Source: Dipylidium caninum (Eukaryota; Platyhelminthes; Cestoda; Cyclophyllidea; Dipylidiidae). From it: DNA of 64,000 bases. The position numbers and the translations under genes were made by a program. The notes beneath the pieces are model-generated. The model had not been told where the DNA came from. It saw only the letters and a program-made list of their open reading frames with translations, and ran no database searches. Positions 58,561 through 64,000 of the stretch are shown here, piece by piece. The DNA lies in assembly GCA_017562135.1 (NCBI GenBank), contig QEYB01000275.1, forward strand, positions 72,001-136,000, in the 5' to 3' direction. How positions within the stretch are numbered: position 1 is the stretch's first letter; the number at the start of each line of letters is the position of its first letter.

Positions 58561-60250
58561 GGGTTCGAGCGTCAAGATATTGGAAGGTGTACATTGCCCG
58601 ATTTTTCGCACAGTTGCAATGTAATGCCATATGTTGGTAGAAATATATATTTTCATATTTGGCTTTCTATTTACAAAAAATTTCTTCGGGCCCACCGCGA
58701 GTATATTTACTAACTCATGAGAATAAAGGTATTTATGAACCGAAACAGAAGCGTCATACATATTGAAAAGTTGAAGCCCTTAACGTATGAATTTAAAAGT
58801 ATTTTAAGTGTATAGGGTGCATTTGTCTGCCAATAACTCACCCCATTCTTTACCGTCGCCTACCCGATGGAAACAATTTGCTTCTTTTCTTCTTACTTTG
58901 GTTGGGAGGGTAAGAAGCATTGCCTACGTTAGTAGAAAGATCCTTTACATTAAGATGTACACGAGTTCTCCCCACCTTCAACACATTTAACTTCATCCTA
59001 ACACCCGTTTACTTCCGATCACTTAATTTACTCGAATTTTCTTTCGCCGCCTGGAATTGAAGATGAAGAGAAGCAACTTCTAAGGGGTGTCAGATAAATT
59101 CCGCGGGTTGAGGTCTCCGCGCCACAATAACCACCCTGCTGGCAAGTTGTTTCCATTACGGATCCATTTCATCTGTCTTCTAACAACATGGAATTGGAGT
59201 TTTTTAGACCATACCGGAGCGTAAAAAATACGTATGTCAACTTTTTACTTGACTGATATCGACTGTTGCCTCCGATTGCTAAGGCCCAGAGCAACACATT
59301 GAATTTTCCACCCGATGTTCGTCTGACCCTTGACAAGGGAATTGAGACGTGTTGTGCTTGGTTTCCGTAAATGTTCTTCGCTCAAATTGGTAGGTGAGGA
59401 AAAACAAGGAAATGTTTACCGCGGTAGTGTATGGAGTGACAATTAGAAGCGTTTACGATTAGGTTGACAAATAGTCGTCAGCTAAAGTATGTCACCTCTA
59501 TTGTACTACTACAATCAATCTTTTGCGGCAGACGCAATTTTTCTTCACGAGTTGGTGAAGATGAACGTCGGTGAACTGCTGATATTGCTCTTCTGCCCAT
59601 TATTGCATGATGTAGGCAGCACAGGGTAGAGCAATGATCTTGCTGATAAGACGTTAGCAACATTCTGGATTTTAGAAATCCCACAACAAACTTACAGTAG
59701 AGAAGTGAACGTATAGCGGGTCGCCCTCGAAATGAACTTCAGTTTGATGTAGAGTACGAAGGAAAGTTAGAGTTCGGTTGAGAAGTGAGAGAAAGGAGGA
59801 AGATCGCATTTAGACTAAAACGTCAAATTTCTGGCTTCTTTAATGGTCTTGGGTAGGTAGAGCTGACGCAATCGGCAGAGTTGACGGTTTTTATACGAAG
59901 GGTTGGCAATTATGGGTTGCATCGTTAAGATAAGGCTTTTAGAGGAAGTAGGTTATCGTACCAAAAGTAAGCCAGGTCTTAAATAACCATGAATATAATT
60001 GGAAAAAGAAATTGCCCATTTTAGGCAGGGTGTAGAATGTGTTGCAAACCGGTTACAAACTAGAAATTGGCCAAGATTACTCCGGTTTCCCACAGTAAAA
60101 AAAAGACGCTAAAAAATGCGTTAGGAGTGCACACTATTTAGTTTATTAGGTTAGAAAATACGGAACAGGCGTTTATGTTTAGTTCGTGCTCAGTTGCAAC
60201 TGAGAGACATACATTGCAGCTTATGGCCGATACATTCATTCGTGGACTTA
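58561..60250. other. non-coding region between two mariner relics
   Basis: AT-rich, no open frame above 68 codons, no recognised domain or RNA. It may include transposon ends that were not identified. Confidence 0.45.
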
Positions 60251-60880
60251 AAAGTATTTGTTCGCCGAAACCAGATGGAAATAAAAGCTGGATTTAAATC
60301 AACTTTCTTATCTGAGTTTAAGTCGATTTCATCGCTCAACTCAACAAAGCTTCGAAAAACATTATTTCGGAGATGGCTTCCACAAATGAAAAATGCTCGG
60401 GATGCTTTTCAAAAAATTCCGAGTATCTGGCAAAAATTAGAAAAAAAATTAGGAACGACTCTTGATTCTGATTCCACACGCGGAACTATTCGTGAACTTG
60501 GCGCTAAATTAGGAACTAACCATTCATACGACTATGGCCGTGTTAAAACATTTGCATCCACCAAAGGATAAGTAACAACGTTTGGACTCGTATGCTACGC
60601 CAGAACTGGCACAACTGCAGATGATCGACCGAAAGAGAAAGTGTGCATCTTTATTGCTTCTGCGCAATACGGAATTGCCGCTGTCTTCACTGCTAAAATA
60701 CCACTATGGTGAAAAGCATATTTTGTATGATAGACGAAAAGGTAAAAAACAAAAGGTTATAAGAGAATATGATCCAGAAAAAGTTTTGGATACCATACCG
60801 TGGAATGCTCATGCGTGATCCATTATTCCTTCTTACAACCAGGCGAAAACACGTAAGCAGCGGGGTCTTTTTGCCGTGAA
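60251..60880 (+). mobile_element. degenerate mariner transposon (copy 3)
   Basis: Two plus-strand open frames (60194-60571 and 60582-60818) are consecutive pieces of one transposase. The first contains the DNA-binding part with TRGTIRELGAKLGTNHS, matching the family's T-REL-x-x-L-x-V-x-H-S helix. The second contains LAQLQMIDRKRKCASLLLLR, then the region around the first catalytic Asp (KYHYGEKHILYD; the expected GDEKW Asp is not present), and a third frame near 60815-60850 reads VIHYSFLQPGEN. A stop and at least one frameshift separate them. The copy appears truncated at the 3' side; I find no DDD core C-terminus downstream. Confidence 0.8.
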
Positions 60881-61772
60881 AATGATGTCATGCACGAGAA
60901 ACCTCTGCCACGGAACACTCTCTAAAACGAGAGATCCTCTTAAGTGTCCTCTAAATTACCTAAAATTTGACTGCGGTGTTCTATAAGCAGTCAAACGAAA
61001 GTGGCGGAACGTGCCTAAAACCAGCCAGCGCAGAACGTCCTTTGCTAACACAACCAGTCGCAAATGTTTTCGGCAGTCATTCGCCTTCAAAGGCTCCCAT
61101 GAGCATACGCACATTTTTAAATATCGGCACTGCTTATTACTAAACGATATATTCTTTTTAAAACAGGTAAAAAAGAGTCCTACAAGAGAGTGTCGTGTAC
61201 GTAATGTTGGAGAAAAATGGGTTTTCATTAGAAGAAAAATGCACGGAATGTAAAAGAACCAACGCAGAGTGAAAAGCAGACTTAATTACATGCACATGTA
61301 ACAAGTCATGGCAAAAAAGAAGGAAGAGGCTGATTCAATGATGACAAAACGTAGGATGAGAGGCGGCAAATAAGCACCCTATGAAAGGACGGAATTGAAA
61401 TCAGGAACATTTTGTGAGGGTAGATCAAACAGTGTAGTTGGTTAGCATTCGATGGGAATTTTATTGCTTTGCGTTCAATAACGTATATAGTAGCATATCA
61501 ATTGACTACACGTAAGACTTACCAATAAGCCTTAAAAGCGAGCTCGCCGTAAAAATTGAACTGTAACTGGATAAGCAAAAGTTGTGTCAAAAACTGATTT
61601 AACCACTGAATAGCCACAGTGCTGTGTTTTAATAATCTGATCAAAATGCGGCTAGGTTGTTTTGCGACATGCGTTTAGTGCTTTTGTTTTATTGGCTAGT
61701 TTGACTTCTGTTCCCTCAGCATCTTTATTTCATGGGTATGTTAAAAATCGCGTCGGCTACATTTATTTCTAG
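60881..61772. other. region between the mariner relic and TOM70
   Basis: It should hold the first exon and promoter of TOM70, which I could not identify. A frame pair at 60956-61253 on both strands has no recognised product and may be the decayed 3' part of the transposon. Confidence 0.4.
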
Positions 61773-62744
61773 CTCCCCCAGCAGAACTTTGGAAAAAGCT
61801 CTTATTGTTCGGCACTCCGGCTTTGGTGGCGTCTTTAGCTGCTTATATTACTATTACTTTTCATCAAAAAAAGGTGAGTTTCAATTATACCCCACTATCG
61901 TGCTCTTCTCTCTACCTCTTATTCTACACCCACTTTGTCCGTATAGGCCTCTCACAGCACAGCTTTTACCAAGGACGTTAGTCGCCTGTTTACAACTTAA
62001 TTGAAGAATGGAGTTCTCATAAGGAGACTAAAAATTTAGAGCGCCAATTCTGTTATCAAACAGATGGTCTCATCTCCACTGAGGCACTTCCTGTGTTCAT
62101 TAGGCAGTCGTATTCGGTGCAGTGTGCCATGTCTCTGTTGTGATTATTTTCTTTGGGCTGGCCGGTGTCTACGTAACCCACCATATAAATACGATGCAAT
62201 TCTCTTCCTACCTGGTAATTGCCGAGCCAACGTTTCGGTAACATTCTGTGGTGCGAGGAAGTATGATGCAGACGTGGAAGTGGGTGGTGATGAGGGTGGG
62301 GGTTGAAGCCGAGGGTTGAGCTCCGAGAAGGAGGACATATATTGTTTGATCATTGTTTGTGGCACAGCTGCGGGGACACCTGTGGTACGCAAAGCCGAGG
62401 AGACGCCGTTGGAAGCAGCCATCTCCCTGAAGAACCGAGGTAACCGCAACTTCAAGTCAGGACGTTACGATAAAGCGGTGGAGTGTTACACAGAGGCACT
62501 GGAGCAGTGCCCGCCTACTGCGGTGGAGGAGCGTGCTACCTTCTACCAGAATCGTGCAGCGGCTCGGGAGAATCTACGGCAGTTGGAAGCGGCTGTGAGT
62601 GACTGCGATGCGGCGCTGGAACTGGTGCCTAAGTACCTGAAGGCGCTTTGTCGACGCGCACGTCTGTTGGAGCGGCTGGGGGACTTGCGTCGCTGCCTGC
62701 TCGACATCACTGCGTGCTGTTTGTTGGAGCGTTTCCAGAACACA
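61773..62744 (+). CDS. TOMM70: TOM70 mitochondrial import receptor (partial)
   Basis: TOM70 sits in the mitochondrial outer membrane through an N-terminal anchor and docks Hsp70/Hsp90-bound preproteins with its TPR domain. Exon A, 61773-61873, encodes PPAELWKKLLLFGTPALVA and the rest of one hydrophobic helix followed by HQKK: the signal anchor. Exon B, 62368-62744, encodes the N-terminal TPR repeats: AISLKNRGNRNFKSGRYDKA, ATFYQNRAAARENLRQLEAA, LELVPKYLKALCRRARLLER, ending DITACCLLERFQNT at a gtaagt donor. This matches the clamp TPRs of human TOM70 in order and spacing (TFYQNRAAA, PKY-KAL-RRA, D-TA-C-LE-FQN). The two exons are out of phase by one base, so a linker exon between 61874 and 62367 remains unseen. 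The start codon is also unseen. Most of the gene lies beyond the right edge. Confidence 0.88.
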
Positions 62745-64000
62745 GTAAGTAATCACACTGTCGAGGTTGTAAGTGGGAGGCGTTTGGGTACTCGCATGCC
62801 TGGCGAGTGGTTGGAGTGGTATGGTGCGTTTAGCGAGTGGGAAATGGGGGTGGTGCTGAAAAGTGGGCCAATGCGTGGACAATTAAACATGTTCACGTTT
62901 AGCGTGAATAGTTCGTTGGTTCCGTGCCTGGGCCTGCTAATCATCGTGTATCTGTCACGTGTGGTCATGTTCACACCCCTATATTGGCCGACGGTTGAGG
63001 ATGGGCGTGGTAAGCATATATCTTCGAATGTTCCAACCATGATGAATGAATTTTATGTTTATGCAACCTTTACTTTTGTGTTTTGTCATTTTCTTGTGAC
63101 AAGCACTTGGAACCAATGACTCAACATTGAACATTATTTTACGTAGTAAATCGTTTTTGACTTTGAATCTCGAATATTATCTTCTGTGAACGGACTATGG
63201 AGTATGATATAATATTTGTGAGAAAATATTTTATTATCTGTGAGTGATCTGTCATTCCTACCTGTCATCGCAGGGTTGCTTTCGTTCTCACTATCTTGTT
63301 TTAACATGGACATTTAGAGGACATTTAGTTCTTAAACGAACTTAGAACCGGTTATAAAACATTCTTCCCTGGCCCCTTAGGCATCCGTATCTCTTGATCA
63401 TATTCTTTCTGTCCGGTATAAATATTAGCTTTAACCGTTCTCTGTAGCATTTGGCATTTCACGGTTGGCAAATTTCGTGGATCATAATTATTATTTACAC
63501 CATCTTTGTAGTATTTCCTCTAATTGCCTTGATTAGCCGAGTGTTATGTGCTTAAAACTCATTAATAAAGAAGAATCGCATTCAAGTGGTTGAAACTACT
63601 GTATACTTTGTGACGTCGAAATGTTTGTTTTTTATACCACAAAATGCAGTCTAAGAATAGACGTTACGATAGTCACACTATTGAATGATGCTTTTTCATT
63701 TTGTGCTTCAATAATAGTTCCCGTTGAATGCTTTCTTTTTCAAAGCAATCGCGCAGTCTTGAATCAGAAATAATTGAGGATCCCGGCGTCGATGACAAGA
63801 TTACTGATATTGAATGCTTACGCAGACAAAGTGTCCATGTAGTTGGATGTGCCAAGTCGAAGTGCCTTGTGTCACAGTCGATCGAAGGAGGGGAAGGTCG
63901 CTTACCAAACAGGAAATAAAAGGATCTGTTCACCGTACTAGTTCTACGAAGGGCTATCGGTTCCTGTACGTTGTGAGTAGGAGGTTAGAAATTAGGGGGA
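62745..64000. other. TOM70 intron and right edge
   Basis: After the gtaagt donor at 62745 the frame stays open to 63119 by chance. A next exon may start at 63746. No other features seen. Confidence 0.45.
63746..63919 (+). CDS. possible next TOM70 exon
   Basis: A good acceptor (gctttctttttcaaag, ending 63745) is followed by a frame in the same phase (0) as the TOM70 exon ending at 62744, beginning QSRSLESEIIEDPGVDD. Human TOM70 also has a Gln-Ser pair right after the FQN motif. Beyond that the similarity is weak, and the frame reaches a stop at 63917 unless an earlier donor is used. Confidence 0.35.
   Translation, partial: QSRSLESEIIEDPGVDDKITDIECLRRQSVHVVGCAKSKCLVSQSIEGGEGRLPNRK

Noticed and set aside
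1..64000. Bacterial-type features: operons, CRISPR arrays, ribosome binding sites, phage genes
   Set aside because: The window is intron-rich eukaryotic DNA. No direct-repeat array with unique spacers and no prokaryotic gene layout.
1..64000. Retrotransposons (LTR, LINE reverse transcriptase), rRNA or spliced-leader genes
   Set aside because: I looked for reverse-transcriptase and integrase motifs and for long direct repeats by eye and found none. No rRNA-like or spliced-leader-like stretch was recognised.

Overview
This is eukaryotic DNA with split genes. Exons are bounded by GT...AG introns that range from 30 nt to more than 9 kb, coding density is low, microsatellites are present and there are decayed mariner transposons. 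Protein similarity to human families is clear but diverged. The mix of tiny introns (30-40 nt), introns of 50-110 nt and long introns suggests a parasitic flatworm, most likely a tapeworm. That assignment is inference; no marker gene settles it.

Left third (1-28.4 kb): sparse. A minus-strand gene for the centrosomal leucine-rich-repeat protein CEP78 is assembled from four consecutive exons (14.2 kb down to 3.6 kb). Its 9.5-kb intron holds, on the opposite strand, an exon encoding a transmembrane helix and an acidic cytoplasmic tail (10.17-10.73 kb). From 17.35 to 22.78 kb lies a very large inverted repeat: two arms of about 1.42 kb that are nearly identical, separated by a 2.43-kb spacer and flanked by short, clearly more diverged extensions. 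The arms are full of GC-rich simple repeats that create long open frames which are not genes. A few codon-like plus-strand segments (5.9, 12.2, 22.9 and 27.1 kb) may be exons of an unrecognised gene.

Middle (28.4-48.6 kb): two complete plus-strand genes. An RBPMS/couch potato/MEC-8-type RNA-binding protein (8 exons, 28.86-36.87 kb) lies behind a regularly spaced array of four CCAAT boxes. It is followed by an ASAP-family Arf GTPase-activating protein (20 exons, 38.73-48.57 kb) with BAR, PH, ArfGAP, ankyrin and SH3 domains. Its exons join in phase into 3513 nt (1170 codons plus stop). A dead mariner copy sits in the intron that cuts the ArfGAP zinc finger in half.

Right part (48.6-64 kb): a minus-strand gene for a divergent PP2A scaffold (PR65/A-type HEAT repeat) subunit (14 exons, 57.17-51.94 kb) with several introns of only 30-39 nt. 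Two more mariner relics follow at 57.6-58.6 and 60.2-60.9 kb. At the right edge is a partial plus-strand gene for the mitochondrial import receptor TOM70, which runs off the window.

The genes do not form a functional unit. They are neighbouring housekeeping and signalling genes: centrosome/cilium, RNA binding, membrane traffic and cytoskeleton, phosphatase scaffold, and mitochondrial import. The most unusual structure is the inverted repeat at 17.4-22.7 kb.
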